Program-made: the position numbers and the translations under genes
Part shown: piece by piece, positions 53,380 through 62,490 of the stretch
Layout of the letters: every line of letters starts with the position of its first letter
Numbering within the stretch: position 1 is the first letter of the stretch
Source: Algoriphagus terrigena DSM 22685
GTDB lineage: Bacteria > Bacteroidota > Bacteroidia > Cytophagales > Cyclobacteriaceae
Reading direction: 5' to 3'
Assembly: GCF_000429445.1 (NCBI RefSeq)
Contig: NZ_AUBW01000010.1
Span: forward strand, 1-64,000
Length of the DNA stretch: 64,000 nucleotides
The notes under the pieces: generated by a model
What the model was told of the DNA's origin: nothing
Databases searched by the model: none
What the model saw: only the letters and a program-made list of their open reading frames with translations

Positions 53380-53742
53380 ATGAAGCCTACAGACACACAC
53401 AATGAGCGGATCGCAAAGATGACTTTTGCCTCGGTCTATCCACACTACGTCACCAAAGTCGAGAGGAAAGGCAGGACCAAGGAAGAACTGCACCAGGTCA
53501 TCACCTGGCTGACCGGCTTCGACGACCAAAAGATCCAAAAACTGATCGAGGAGAAGGCGACTTTCGAATCTTTCTTCGCGCAAGCAAACCTACATCCCAA
53601 CGCCCACCTCATCACCGGAATGATTTGCGGATACCGGATCGAAGAAATCGAAAACCCGCTGACACAAAAGACCCGATACTTGGACAAGATCGTCGACGAA
53701 CTGGCCAACGGAAGAAAGATGGAGAAGATACTGAGGAGCTAA
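53380..53742 (+). CDS. DUF2200 family protein
   Basis: A 120-residue soluble protein matching DUF2200 along its length (ERIAKMTFASVYPHYVTKVE; LTGFDDQKIQKLIEEKATFE; GMICGYRIEEIENPLTQKTR). The family is widespread, probably helical, and has no known function. It is monocistronic, with a 177-bp gap before it and a bidirectional terminator directly after. Confidence 0.9.
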   Translation: MKPTDTHNERIAKMTFASVYPHYVTKVERKGRTKEELHQVITWLTGFDDQKIQKLIEEKATFESFFAQANLHPNAHLITGMICGYRIEEIENPLTQKTRYLDKIVDELANGRKMEKILRS

Positions 53743-53749
53743 AGAGCAA

Positions 53750-53785
53750 AAAAACGACCCCCCAAACACTGGAGGGTCGTTTTTC
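53750..53785. terminator. Bidirectional terminator between DUF2200 and mutarotase genes
   Basis: An AAAACGACCC/GGGTCGTTTT stem with a Pu/Py loop is flanked by A-runs and T-runs on both sides. It lies 8 bp after the DUF2200 stop and adjoins the mutarotase stop on the other strand. Confidence 0.88.
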
Positions 53786-54928
53786 TTAGTTCTCTACCGA
53801 AAACTTATACTCAATCGTGTGCTCGTATTTCTCTCCCGGACTTAGGATCGGGCTGGGGAAGTTTTCATGATTGATGGCATCTGGCCAGTTTTGCGATTCC
53901 AGACAAAAGCCCCAGTGGGCATCATACGTTTTTCCATCCGCTCCCGCAAAATCTTTCACGAAGTTGGCCGTGTAAAACTGCACTCCGACGTTGTCAGAAT
54001 ACATGTCCATCACCCGGCCGCTCTCTGGATGACGAACTTTCACGAAATGTTTCATCTCATCTGATTTTTCGGTTTTCATCACCATGTTGTGGTCAAATCC
54101 TCCGCCATTGGCGGCGATCTGATCAGCGAGGATCTTTGGCGTGCGGAAGTCAAATGGCGTTCCTGCAACATCCTTAACCTCACCGGTTGGGATCAGCCCG
54201 GCATCGACCGGAGTGTAGGCATCCGCCCAAAACTGGAACTCATGATCCAGCACGTCACGCTTCATCCCACCGAGGTTGAAATAGGTATGGTTGGTGAGAT
54301 TCACAATGGTTTTCTGGTCAGTGGTAGACTCGAAACGAATGCGAAGTGTGTTGTCCGTAGTCAGCTCCATCCAAAGCGTCGTGGTCAGATTGCCGGGATA
54401 GCCTTCCTCACCATCAGGACTCAGATAGGTCATCTTCACGCCGACGGTAGAGTCGTTGGTGTAGGTTTCCGGAGTCCAAACTTTCTTGTTGAAACCCACC
54501 AGTCCACCGTGAAGGTGATTGTTTCCGTTGTTTTTGGCGAGTTCATAGGCTTTGCCATCGAGTTCAAACTTGCCCTCAGCGATCCTATTGGCAATTCGAC
54601 CGGCAGTTGCTCCAAAAAACGGGTTTGGCTTAGTCAGGTATTCCTCAACGGTATCAAACGTCAGGGTGACATTTTCTTTGTTTCCGTTTTTGTCCGGAGT
54701 GATGATCTTCGAAATCAGCCCCCCATAGTTGGATAGTTCTACTTGCATGGTCCCATTGTCAAGGACGTAATGGAACACGGGTTGGCCTTCGTGTTCGGCC
54801 ACTTTTTCAGCTTTGATCATCAGATTGACTTCTTCTTTAACAGGTTGTTGGGTTGTGGTTGTTTTTTGATTGCAGGCAAAAGTGCCCGAAAATACGATTG
54901 CTAAGCCGAAAAGGGAAAGGTATTTCAT
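53786..54928 (-). CDS. galM: Aldose 1-epimerase (galactose mutarotase) lipoprotein
   Basis: A 380-residue protein (start 54928) with lipobox Cys19 (IVFSGTFAC), so it is displayed in the periplasm rather than cytosolic like GalM of enterobacteria. Catalytic-site motifs are NNGNNHLHGG (His), NLTNHTYFNLGG (His) and LESQNWPDAINH (Glu). It interconverts alpha and beta anomers, which would help periplasmic sugar dehydrogenases that accept only one anomer. It lies downstream of and on the same strand as the amidohydrolase, with a 208-bp gap. Confidence 0.93.
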   Translation of the reverse strand: MKYLSLFGLAIVFSGTFACNQKTTTTQQPVKEEVNLMIKAEKVAEHEGQPVFHYVLDNGTMQVELSNYGGLISKIITPDKNGNKENVTLTFDTVEEYLTKPNPFFGATAGRIANRIAEGKFELDGKAYELAKNNGNNHLHGGLVGFNKKVWTPETYTNDSTVGVKMTYLSPDGEEGYPGNLTTTLWMELTTDNTLRIRFESTTDQKTIVNLTNHTYFNLGGMKRDVLDHEFQFWADAYTPVDAGLIPTGEVKDVAGTPFDFRTPKILADQIAANGGGFDHNMVMKTEKSDEMKHFVKVRHPESGRVMDMYSDNVGVQFYTANFVKDFAGADGKTYDAHWGFCLESQNWPDAINHENFPSPILSPGEKYEHTIEYKFSVEN

Positions 54929-55136
54929 GGGTTTAATTGAATTGGAAAATTTCAAAATTGAAGGATTGGAAAGTGGTAAAGTTGCAAAGTTTTGGAATCA
55001 GGAAGGCTATCTGCAGGTTATCGCCTCAACTCTTCTTGAGACCTCGTAAATCGTATTTCGTAAATCACAAATTGGGTGCAAGGTCTCCCGGAGCTAAAAG
55101 CTTCAATTCCTTTCAAGGCCTGATAAATCGCAAATC
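54929..55136. repeat. AT-rich intergenic repeat region
   Basis: Contains ATTGGAAAATTTCAAAATTG with nearby variations (related to 20405 and 58820) and a TCGTAAATCGTATTTCGTAA block with a second partial copy at 55120. No gene or terminator is recognised. Confidence 0.35.
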
Positions 55137-56504
55137 CTACTGTCTGAGGTACTTTTGTCTGATCAGATTTATTTGCAGCTGGAGCTCATCGCGCTGGATA
55201 AACTTGCCCTGGATCATGATCGCTTGGGGTTTCTGCATGGTAGTCAGATCTTCCAGCGGATTCTTTTGCACCAATACAAACTCAGCCGCCGCACCCGGCT
55301 TCAGCACGCCCCATTCTCCACTTTCCTCGAAGTAGTCCGCGCAGTTTACTGAGCCAGTTTTTAGAATTTCGTAGTTGGACATGCCTGCTTTGGACATGGA
55401 TTCGATCTCCCTGTGGATGGAAAATCCGGGTACATTGAACACCTGGGGAGAGTCCGAGCTCATGATCATCGGCACGCCGGCACGGTGAAGATCGAGAAAA
55501 AGCTTTTGCCGAAACTCCAGATAGGGCTTTGTTTTGGCCTCGGCCAACACTCCATCCGCTTCCAGCTTGGTTTTGGTATTGAACCATTGGGTCACTAGCT
55601 GACCCGGCAGGTAAAACATCTCCGGCTGCTGACGCAATTCGTAGGCAGGCTGATAGCCGAAATACCGCTCAAAAAGCGTCATCGTAGGAGCGATCCAAGT
55701 CTTATTTTCAAGGCAAAGCTCGATCAGTCCGGCCAATTTACTTTGATCCACTTGGCCAACCAGATTCATGTTGAACGGCCCGGAAACGGTAGGATCAATC
55801 GCTGTCCCATCCGGTAGCATAGCCTCGAGAAAGCCGTCGATGTGCTCCACAGAGCGGTAGCCGTTCGTCACGGAGGTCACCAAACCCACATCCAGCGAGA
55901 CGTGTCCCCCATAGAAAATCCCGACCTTCTTGGCCTCATCTGCAATAGCCAGAAACTTTGGCGTATCCAACCCGGGATGGAGCTTGAGGTGATCGTAGCC
56001 AGCGGCCTTTTGATCGCGAACCATCTTCCGTCCCGCATCGGGATCGGCCACCGAAGTCCCATTGAGCGAAGGTCCGGAGACAAACATCCTCGGCCCGGCC
56101 ACTTCTCCTTTTTCCACCTTTTCCTTCAATGCAAGATGCGATTCATGGCCCAGCATGCTTCGGATTCTCAGGACACCATTGGCCAGATATAGCCACAGAA
56201 CCTCTTCTTGAAACTCCGGCCCATACTGATCCGGATTTGGCAAATGCGCATGAAACTCCGCCAAACCGGGGAAAACGTACATCCCGCGACCATCCAGCGA
56301 ACGAATACCCGCCACCGATATCTCCTCCTCCGGGGCAATCTCCATGATCACACCATCCTTCACATAGATCGAATGGTTCTCCAGTACGGTTTCATCCTGC
56401 ATCGTGACCACATTGACGTGGTTGATAAGGAGTTCCTGAGAAAAAGCCGGCGCAGAAATAAGGGCCAGAAAAGCCAGTGACAGCAGAATTTTAAAAGGTT
56501 TCAT
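55137..56504 (-). CDS. Exported imidazolonepropionase-like amidohydrolase
   Basis: A 455-residue exported enzyme. Start 56504 was chosen because MKPFKILLSLAFLALISAPA is the signal peptide; a further 118 codons stay open upstream but look non-coding. Amidohydrolase metal ligands: GLAEFHAHLP (His-x-His), HLKLHPG (Lys, candidate bridging), GGHVSLD (His), VEHIDG (His) and IMSSDSP (Asp). The C-terminal beta domain reads GVLKPGAAAEFVLVQKNPLE. Enzymes of this class in Bacteroidota act as dipeptidases or cyclic amide hydrolases; the substrate cannot be told. Confidence 0.92.
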   Translation of the reverse strand: MKPFKILLSLAFLALISAPAFSQELLINHVNVVTMQDETVLENHSIYVKDGVIMEIAPEEEISVAGIRSLDGRGMYVFPGLAEFHAHLPNPDQYGPEFQEEVLWLYLANGVLRIRSMLGHESHLALKEKVEKGEVAGPRMFVSGPSLNGTSVADPDAGRKMVRDQKAAGYDHLKLHPGLDTPKFLAIADEAKKVGIFYGGHVSLDVGLVTSVTNGYRSVEHIDGFLEAMLPDGTAIDPTVSGPFNMNLVGQVDQSKLAGLIELCLENKTWIAPTMTLFERYFGYQPAYELRQQPEMFYLPGQLVTQWFNTKTKLEADGVLAEAKTKPYLEFRQKLFLDLHRAGVPMIMSSDSPQVFNVPGFSIHREIESMSKAGMSNYEILKTGSVNCADYFEESGEWGVLKPGAAAEFVLVQKNPLEDLTTMQKPQAIMIQGKFIQRDELQLQINLIRQKYLRQ

Positions 56505-56683
56505 CGCCGGGTGGGTTAGGGTTCGAAACATAATTTCGGTCATTCCTATTTGCAAACCAATCCGACTGTGGAAATATTTATTTTGCCACAAAGGCTCTAG
56601 GACACAAAAAGAAACTTGTACGTCTAAAAAGTAAGAAGCAAGTCGCAAACGAATCAGTCCAGCTTCTGGAGAAGCAGGACAAC

Positions 56684-56730
56684 GCGAAATCTGTGAGAAT
56701 CTGTGACCTTTTCTGTGATGATCTGTGGGA
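56684..56730. repeat. ATCTGTG short tandem repeats
   Basis: CTGTG occurs at 56691, 56701, 56713 and 56723 within AATCTGTGA-like units, spaced 10, 12 and 10 bp. It lies upstream of the amidohydrolase and downstream of the fused dehydrogenase. It is a dispersed-type repeat; no function is visible. Confidence 0.4.
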
Positions 56731-56737
56731 AAAGAAA

Positions 56738-56761
56738 AAGGACTGAATTTCTCCAGCCCTT
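56738..56761 (-). terminator. Probable terminator after gntK-gnd
   Basis: On the minus strand, AAGGGCTG pairs with CAGTCCTT (one G-T pair) and is followed by a T-rich tail, about 27 bp after the stop of the fused gene. Confidence 0.6.
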
Positions 56762-56787
56762 CGTATTTCCAGTTTCGTCCCTCGTAT

Positions 56788-58686
56788 TTACTTAGTCCAT
56801 TCCGTGTGATAAAACTTCCCGCTTGGGTCGTCTTTCCGCTGATAAGTATGCGCACCAAAGTAATCCCGCTGCGCCTGAATCACTGACGCAGAGGATTCCG
56901 CCGTAATTCTTCCCAGCAGATAGTTGATCCCAGCGCTCATCACCGGCAATGCAAATCCATGCGTCAGTCCCAATCCGACCAGTTCTGCCAAAGCTTTTCG
57001 ACCGGAAATCACCTGTTCCTTCACGCCAGCCATCTCAAAGAAGGAGCCCGAATCAGTGTAGTTTGCTGAGATATTCTCCATCAGTCCGGAGCGGATGATA
57101 CAGCCATTTGTCCAGATTCTGGAGATTTCGTTGAAGTTCAGCTTCCAGTCTTTGGTGTCAGAAACGGTTTTCATCAGTCGGAAACCAACCTCGTGATTGA
57201 TGATTCTGGCCAGGGAATACGCCGCTTTGATCTTTGGTAACCAAGAATCAAGAGAGCCTTCAACTCTGACGAACTCATGCTGAAAAGTTTTTGAGAAAGC
57301 GACTCTCATCGCCTTTTCACCCGACACTCCGCGGGCGTTGACCGACTCGGCCAGTGGGCTATAAGGAATTCCGTATTCCAAAGCGGTGGTCAAAGACCAA
57401 GCCCCGGTTCCTTTTTGACCGGCCTGATCGAGGATTTTATCCAAAAGCAGTTCTCCGTTTTCCTTGTGCAAAAGCAAGTCTGCCGTGATTTCCAGAAGGA
57501 AAGACTTCAGCTCACCTTTGCCCCAGTCAGTAAAGATCGCTGAAACCTGCTCTGCCGTACAGCCAAAACCGAATCGCAGCAAATGGGTCAACTCGGCTAA
57601 AACTTGCATTTCACCGTATTCGATGGAGTTGTGTACCATCTTGACAAAATGCCCTGAACCTCCGGGCCCAACGTAGGTCACGCAAGGTTTGCCGTCTTTG
57701 TCTTTGGCAGAGATTCGTCCGAGAAAGTCTTCCACCATCGCATATCCTTCGGCATTGCCGCCGGGCATGATGGATGGGCCCTTTCTGGCACCTTCTTCTC
57801 CTCCGGACACTCCCATAGGCAGGAAGTGCATGCCTGATTCATGGAGTCTTGCGACGCGCCGATCCGAATCGAGATAAAAGGAGTTTCCCCCGTCGATCAC
57901 CAAGTCATCCTTCTCCAGGATCGGGATCAACGCGTCTAGCTGTGCATCAATCGCCGCTCCGGCGGGGATCATCATCAAAATCCGGCGTGGCTTCTCAAGT
58001 GAATCCACAAACTTTTGAAGGTCCTCGAAAGCTTGCATATTGGAGAATTCCGGATTTTCATCGACCACCTTCTGAGCGATGCCTTCTTCTTTTCCGGCTA
58101 CAAATCGGTTGTAAAGTGAAACCGGAACGCCATTTTCGGCGAGGTTGAGCGCAAGGCTTTTGCCCATCACACCCATTCCGATCACTCCCATTTTCATTTT
58201 CATAGGTTGAGATTTAAGGTAAGTAAGAGACTCTTCGAGCTGTTCTTCGGGAGTCCCGGAAATGTCAAGTTCGAAACCAAAAAGCGGTTTTTCCCAAACT
58301 GCAATCTGGGAATCCAGCATTCCGGCTTTCATGTAATGGTTTTTTCTGGCAAGCATCCGCTCCCAGATCAGATCCCGGGATCCGACCATGTGAATCCATC
58401 GGAGATTTTCGGAAACGGATAGTTTCTCCCGATAGGAATTTTTGAGTGCTGAGCATGCCAAGACAGCTCCGCCCTTGAACTCCGATTCTTCCAATTTATC
58501 AGCCAAAGCCTGAAGCCAGGGAATCCTATCCAAGTCATCCAATGGGTGCCCTGCACTCATCTTGGCAATGTTTTCGGCAGGATGAAAATGATCTGCGTCG
58601 AAAAAAGGAAGCTGAAGCCTTTCGGCCAAAAGAGACCCGAGTGTGGTTTTACCCGTACCCGAGACACCGGTGACGATTACAAGCAT
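56788..58686 (-). CDS. gntK-gnd: Fused gluconokinase/6-phosphogluconate dehydrogenase
   Basis: A single 632-residue chain joining two pentose-phosphate steps. Residues 1-161 are a GntK-type gluconokinase with P-loop GVSGTGKTT (7-15), DADHFHP and CSALKNSYRE. From residue 162 a complete decarboxylating 6-phosphogluconate dehydrogenase follows: Rossmann GMGVMG (170-175), YNRF, SGGEEGARKGPSIMPGG, and Lys-containing HFVKMVHNSIEYGEMQ. The C-terminal KDDPSGKFYHTEW is also standard. The joint has no stop or linker longer than a few residues (YLKSQPMKMKMG). It would turn gluconate directly into ribulose 5-phosphate. It is divergent from the ABC-F gene. Confidence 0.94.
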   Translation of the reverse strand: MLVIVTGVSGTGKTTLGSLLAERLQLPFFDADHFHPAENIAKMSAGHPLDDLDRIPWLQALADKLEESEFKGGAVLACSALKNSYREKLSVSENLRWIHMVGSRDLIWERMLARKNHYMKAGMLDSQIAVWEKPLFGFELDISGTPEEQLEESLTYLKSQPMKMKMGVIGMGVMGKSLALNLAENGVPVSLYNRFVAGKEEGIAQKVVDENPEFSNMQAFEDLQKFVDSLEKPRRILMMIPAGAAIDAQLDALIPILEKDDLVIDGGNSFYLDSDRRVARLHESGMHFLPMGVSGGEEGARKGPSIMPGGNAEGYAMVEDFLGRISAKDKDGKPCVTYVGPGGSGHFVKMVHNSIEYGEMQVLAELTHLLRFGFGCTAEQVSAIFTDWGKGELKSFLLEITADLLLHKENGELLLDKILDQAGQKGTGAWSLTTALEYGIPYSPLAESVNARGVSGEKAMRVAFSKTFQHEFVRVEGSLDSWLPKIKAAYSLARIINHEVGFRLMKTVSDTKDWKLNFNEISRIWTNGCIIRSGLMENISANYTDSGSFFEMAGVKEQVISGRKALAELVGLGLTHGFALPVMSAGINYLLGRITAESSASVIQAQRDYFGAHTYQRKDDPSGKFYHTEWTK

Positions 58687-58890
58687 GGGGCGAATTTAGC
58701 TTTTTTTGTAGTCAACTGACCACTGTCTACGGCCCACTGCCTGTTTTTTTCATTTGATTTAGCTCAATATTAACAGTGAAACGTCAGTATCCTGTCACGG
58801 TCCGTAAACAGTGCACCGTCTACTAATTTTCCAACCTTTCAATTTTTCAATTTTCCAATCCCTACCTTTGCACCTTCAATTCCAAGATTC
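58687..58890 (+). promoter_or_regulatory. Divergent promoter region, -7 box for ABC-F gene
   Basis: TACCTTTG at 58863-58870 matches TAnnTTTG and lies about 20 bp before ATG 58891, giving a short leader. The region also has another degenerate CAGTC-type repeat (58712-58741) and an AT-rich TTTTTCAATTTTCCAATCCC block. Confidence 0.55.
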
Positions 58891-60525
58891 ATGATTTCAG
58901 TCGATAACGTCTCCGTGATCCACGGCGGCAGCCCGCTTTTCAGCAACATCACCTTCAACATCAACGAAACCGACAAGATCGCCCTTATGGGGAAAAACGG
59001 AGCAGGGAAATCCACTTTGCTCAAGATCATTGCCGGGCAAAACAAGCCAAGCTCGGGAGCTGTTTCCGCGCCAAAAGGCTTCGTGGTCGCTTATCTGCCC
59101 CAGCATTTGCTGACCTCGGATGACTGCACGGTGATGGAGGAGACGTCAAAGGCATTCGCTTCTTACTTGGGAATGAAAACCGAAATCGAACGGATCAATG
59201 AAGAATTGACCGTTCGCACCGACTACGAATCAGAAGACTATTACAAACTTATTGAGCAGGTATCAGAGCTGAGCGAGCTGTTTTATGCCATTGAGGAAGT
59301 CAACTACGAGGCCGAGGTAGAGAAAGTGTTGTTGGGTCTGGGTTTCATCCGTGATGATTTCCAGCGCAACACGTCTGAGTTTTCTGGAGGATGGAGGATG
59401 CGGATCGAGCTGGCCAAGATCCTGTTGCAAAAGCCGGATTTGATCCTCCTCGATGAACCGACCAACCACCTGGACATTGAGTCCATCCAGTGGCTGGAGG
59501 ATTTTTTGATCAACAAAGCTAAAGCCGTCGTGGTGATTTCCCACGACCGGGCCTTTGTAGACAACATCACCACCCGCACGATCGAGGTGACAATGGGTCG
59601 CATCTACGACTACAAAGCGAAATACAGCCATTACCTGGAGCTGCGCAAAGAGCGTCGTGAGCAGCAGCAGAAGCAGCACGAGGAGCAGAAGCGCGCCATG
59701 GCCGACATTCAGGAATTTATCGACCGCTTCAAGGGCACCTATTCCAAGACCCTTCAAGTACAATCCCGGGTGAAGATGCTGGAGAAGATGGAGATCATCG
59801 AAGTGGACGAAGTCGACAGCTCAGCCTTGAAACTCCGCTTCCCTCCTTCTCCCCGATCCGGGAAATATCCGGTGATCGTGGACGAGATGAGCAAAAGCTA
59901 CGGGGATCACGTCGTCTTCAAAGACGCAGCGATGACCATCGAGCAGGGTCAGAAGGTAGCTTTTGTAGGAAAAAACGGGGAAGGGAAATCCACCATGATC
60001 AAGGCGATCATGGGTGAGATCGACTTTCAGGGCAAATGCGAGCTGGGCCACAATGCGATGATCGGCTACTTCGCGCAGAACCAAGCCTCTCTATTAGACG
60101 AAAGCCTGAGCATCTTCGAAACCATAGATCACATCGCTGTCGGCGAAGTCCGCACCAAGGTCAAAGACATCTTGGGAGCATTCATGTTCAAAGGCGATGA
60201 CATCAACAAGAAAGTGAAAGTGCTCTCCGGCGGGGAAAAAACCCGACTCGCGATGATCAAACTTCTACTCGAGCCGGTGAACTTGCTGATTCTTGATGAA
60301 CCGACCAACCATCTGGATATGAAGACCAAGGACATCATCAAGGATGCGTTGAAAGCTTTTGACGGCACCTTGATCCTGGTTTCCCACGACCGGGACTTCT
60401 TGGATGGCTTGGCTACCAAAGTCTTTGAGTTTGGCAACAAGCGGGTCAAAGAACACTTCGAGGACATCAATGGCTTCCTGAGAAACAAGAAACTGGAGAA
60501 CCTGAGAGAGGTAGAGAGGAAGTAA
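58891..60525 (+). CDS. ABC-F family ATPase (translation factor type)
   Basis: A 544-residue soluble protein with two ABC domains and no membrane part. Domain 1 has Walker A GKNGAGKSTLLK, signature FSGGWRMR and LLDEPTNHLDIES. Domain 2 has GKNGEGKSTMIK, signature LSGGEKTR and LILDEPTNHLDM. The charged linker between them (about 245-315; YLELRKERREQQQKQHEEQK) is the P-site tRNA interaction motif. Such proteins bind the ribosomal E site, gate translation or confer antibiotic protection. The layout is YbiT/Uup-like and no antibiotic specificity can be inferred. It is monocistronic with its own promoter and terminator. Confidence 0.95.
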   Translation: MISVDNVSVIHGGSPLFSNITFNINETDKIALMGKNGAGKSTLLKIIAGQNKPSSGAVSAPKGFVVAYLPQHLLTSDDCTVMEETSKAFASYLGMKTEIERINEELTVRTDYESEDYYKLIEQVSELSELFYAIEEVNYEAEVEKVLLGLGFIRDDFQRNTSEFSGGWRMRIELAKILLQKPDLILLDEPTNHLDIESIQWLEDFLINKAKAVVVISHDRAFVDNITTRTIEVTMGRIYDYKAKYSHYLELRKERREQQQKQHEEQKRAMADIQEFIDRFKGTYSKTLQVQSRVKMLEKMEIIEVDEVDSSALKLRFPPSPRSGKYPVIVDEMSKSYGDHVVFKDAAMTIEQGQKVAFVGKNGEGKSTMIKAIMGEIDFQGKCELGHNAMIGYFAQNQASLLDESLSIFETIDHIAVGEVRTKVKDILGAFMFKGDDINKKVKVLSGGEKTRLAMIKLLLEPVNLLILDEPTNHLDMKTKDIIKDALKAFDGTLILVSHDRDFLDGLATKVFEFGNKRVKEHFEDINGFLRNKKLENLREVERK

Positions 60526-60557
60526 TCAGACGCAGTGATCAGTATTCAGTGAACAGA

Positions 60558-60590
60558 AAAAATCCGAAGTCAACCGCTTCGGATTTTTCT
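60558..60590. terminator. Terminator after the ABC-F gene
   Basis: AAAAATCCGAAG pairs with CTTCGGATTTTT around loop TCAACCG, giving a bidirectional hairpin 33 bp after the stop. Confidence 0.88.
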
Positions 60591-60608
60591 TTTTATCCCA
60601 AAACAAAA

Positions 60609-60638
60609 CCCTCCAAGGATCTGAAACCTTGAAGGGTA
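60609..60638 (-). terminator. Terminator of the TRAP operon
   Basis: On the minus strand ACCCTTCAAGG pairs with CCTTGGAGGGT (one mismatch) and is followed by TTTGTTTT, 42 bp after the dctM stop. Confidence 0.78.
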
Positions 60639-60679
60639 GTATTTTCTAACGTCTGGATACTTCTGTCTTATATCTTCTT

Positions 60680-61975
60680 TTACAGTCCAAACATTCTAGG
60701 CAGCCAAAGCGAGATCTCAGGGAATATCATGATCAGAGCCAAAGCTACGATCATTGCCAAGAATAGCGGCAGGAGCGGTTTGATCACCTGCTGAATCGAA
60801 ATCTTCGCAATCCCCACACCGATAAAGAGCACTGATCCCACCGGTGGGGTACAGAGTCCGATGCAGAGATTGGTTACCATCATGATCCCAAAGTGAACCG
60901 GATCCACACCCAGCTTGGTCACTACGGGCAGAAATATCGGCGTGAAGATCAAAACCGCAGGGGTCATATCCATAAAGATCCCGACAAACAGCAGGAGCAG
61001 ATTGATCAAGATCAGGATGACAATCTTGTTGTCACTGAGTGAAAGCAAGGCCGAAGAGATGTTTTGCGGGATATCCTCGCTGGACATCACCCAAGACATC
61101 GCCATGGAGGTAGCGATCAGGAGCATCACCACGGCGGTCGTCTCGGCAGACTTGAGCAAAACCTGAGGCAAGTGCTTCCATCCAATCTCCCGATAGAAAA
61201 GCGATAATACCAAGCTGTAAACAACGGCGATCGCGGAAGCTTCCGTCGCTGTGAAAACACCACCGACGATACCGCCGATCACCAAGACCAGCAAAAACAA
61301 ACTCGGCACAGCGTGGAAGAACGTGCTCGTGATCAATTTGAACGAAGTCGGTTCTCCGGCAGGAAGCTTGTTTGCCTTGATCAAAATCGCTGCGGTGATC
61401 ATCAGCAACAGGCCTATCAGAAGTCCCGGAAGATATCCCGCCACGAAAAGTGCCGCGACAGACACCCCGCCAGACGCTAGCGAATACACGATCAGCACGT
61501 TAGACGGAGGAATGATCAATCCAGTAGTTGACGAGGTGATATTCACCGCTGCGCCCAAGGCTTTGGGGTAGCCTTCTTTTTCCATTCTTTTTCCCAAAAT
61601 CCCGCCCATGGAAGAGGCTGCAGCCACAGCCGATCCGGCGATCGCCCCCATCAGCATGGCCGCCACGACGTTCACGTGCAAGAGACCGCCCGGCAGTCTT
61701 CCGGTGAGTGACTTGGCAAACTCGATCAGCCGGTTGGCAATGCCTCCACGATTCATCAGCTCTCCTGCTACGATGAAAAAGGGAATCGCCAAAAGCGAAA
61801 AACTGTCCAATCCCGCTCCCATCCGCTGCGCGACGGTGGTAATCGCAGGCATGGTCGCCACCGTCACCATCAGCGTGAACATACTGGACAGGCCCAGACT
61901 CCACGCCACCGGAACGCCAAGTCCCAGAAAAAACAAAAAGGTGATAACAAGAATCAACACACTTAGTACTTCCAT
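60680..61975 (-). CDS. dctM: TRAP transporter large permease DctM
   Basis: A 431-residue inner-membrane protein with about 12 helices, the sodium-driven translocation subunit of a TRAP transporter. Family signatures are FLLAIPFFIVAGELMNRGGI and PPSNVLIVYSLASGGVSVAA, with IPTT-like loops and a LCIGLCTPPVG motif near the C-terminus. Its start codon overlaps the dctQ stop by one base, so the two are translationally coupled. It is the last gene of dctP-dctQ-dctM and is followed by a terminator. Confidence 0.95.
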   Translation of the reverse strand: MEVLSVLILVITFLFFLGLGVPVAWSLGLSSMFTLMVTVATMPAITTVAQRMGAGLDSFSLLAIPFFIVAGELMNRGGIANRLIEFAKSLTGRLPGGLLHVNVVAAMLMGAIAGSAVAAASSMGGILGKRMEKEGYPKALGAAVNITSSTTGLIIPPSNVLIVYSLASGGVSVAALFVAGYLPGLLIGLLLMITAAILIKANKLPAGEPTSFKLITSTFFHAVPSLFLLVLVIGGIVGGVFTATEASAIAVVYSLVLSLFYREIGWKHLPQVLLKSAETTAVVMLLIATSMAMSWVMSSEDIPQNISSALLSLSDNKIVILILINLLLLFVGIFMDMTPAVLIFTPIFLPVVTKLGVDPVHFGIMMVTNLCIGLCTPPVGSVLFIGVGIAKISIQQVIKPLLPLFLAMIVALALIMIFPEISLWLPRMFGL

Positions 61976-62466
61976 TATTCGGCGGTTTTGAGGGTTTGCG
62001 TGAGGTGGACGATGGAGTAAGCCTGGTAGTAGGTGACCAAGATTCCACTAAAAGGAATGATGCCGTAGACATAGGCCAGCGGAATCTGTAGGGTGGCGGA
62101 TTTTTGCCCAAGGATAAAGGTGATGTACACCAAGTTGGAGCCGCCGATCATCATCGCCGTCACCGCAAATACCAGGACGCAGACGTTGATCAAGATCATC
62201 AGTTTTTGCTGGGCTTTGCCCTTCAGCTTGGTCAAAAGGATGTCCACGGCCAAATGTTCGTTTTTGCCGGCTACGTAGGCCGACCCGAGCATTCCCACCC
62301 AGATCAGCATGTACCGCGACAGTTCGTCGGTAAAGGAACTTGGACTCTGAAAGACATAGCGGGAAGTGACCTGCCAGGTCACGTTGAGTACCATCAGTGC
62401 CATGAGGATGACCAAGAGGTGGGCAATCACGGCGTCCAATTTGGATTTGGCTTGAATCGAAAACAT
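61975..62466 (-). CDS. dctQ: TRAP transporter small permease DctQ
   Basis: A 163-residue protein with four membrane helices (HLLVILMALMVLNVTWQVTS; YMLIWVGMLGSAYVAGKNEH; LMILINVCVLVFAVTAMMIG; PLAYVYGIIPFSGILVTYYQ). The DELSRYMLIW and GKNEHLAVDI motifs are typical of DctQ. It pairs with DctM and lies 24 bp downstream of dctP. Confidence 0.94.
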   Translation of the reverse strand: MFSIQAKSKLDAVIAHLLVILMALMVLNVTWQVTSRYVFQSPSSFTDELSRYMLIWVGMLGSAYVAGKNEHLAVDILLTKLKGKAQQKLMILINVCVLVFAVTAMMIGGSNLVYITFILGQKSATLQIPLAYVYGIIPFSGILVTYYQAYSIVHLTQTLKTAE

Positions 62467-62490
62467 AAATGGGATCTGTTTTGGGTTGTG

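Noticed and set aside
55137..56858. Long N-terminal extension of the amidohydrolase frame
   Set aside because: The first 118 codons lack protein-like composition and precede a textbook signal peptide at 56504, so the internal start is preferred.
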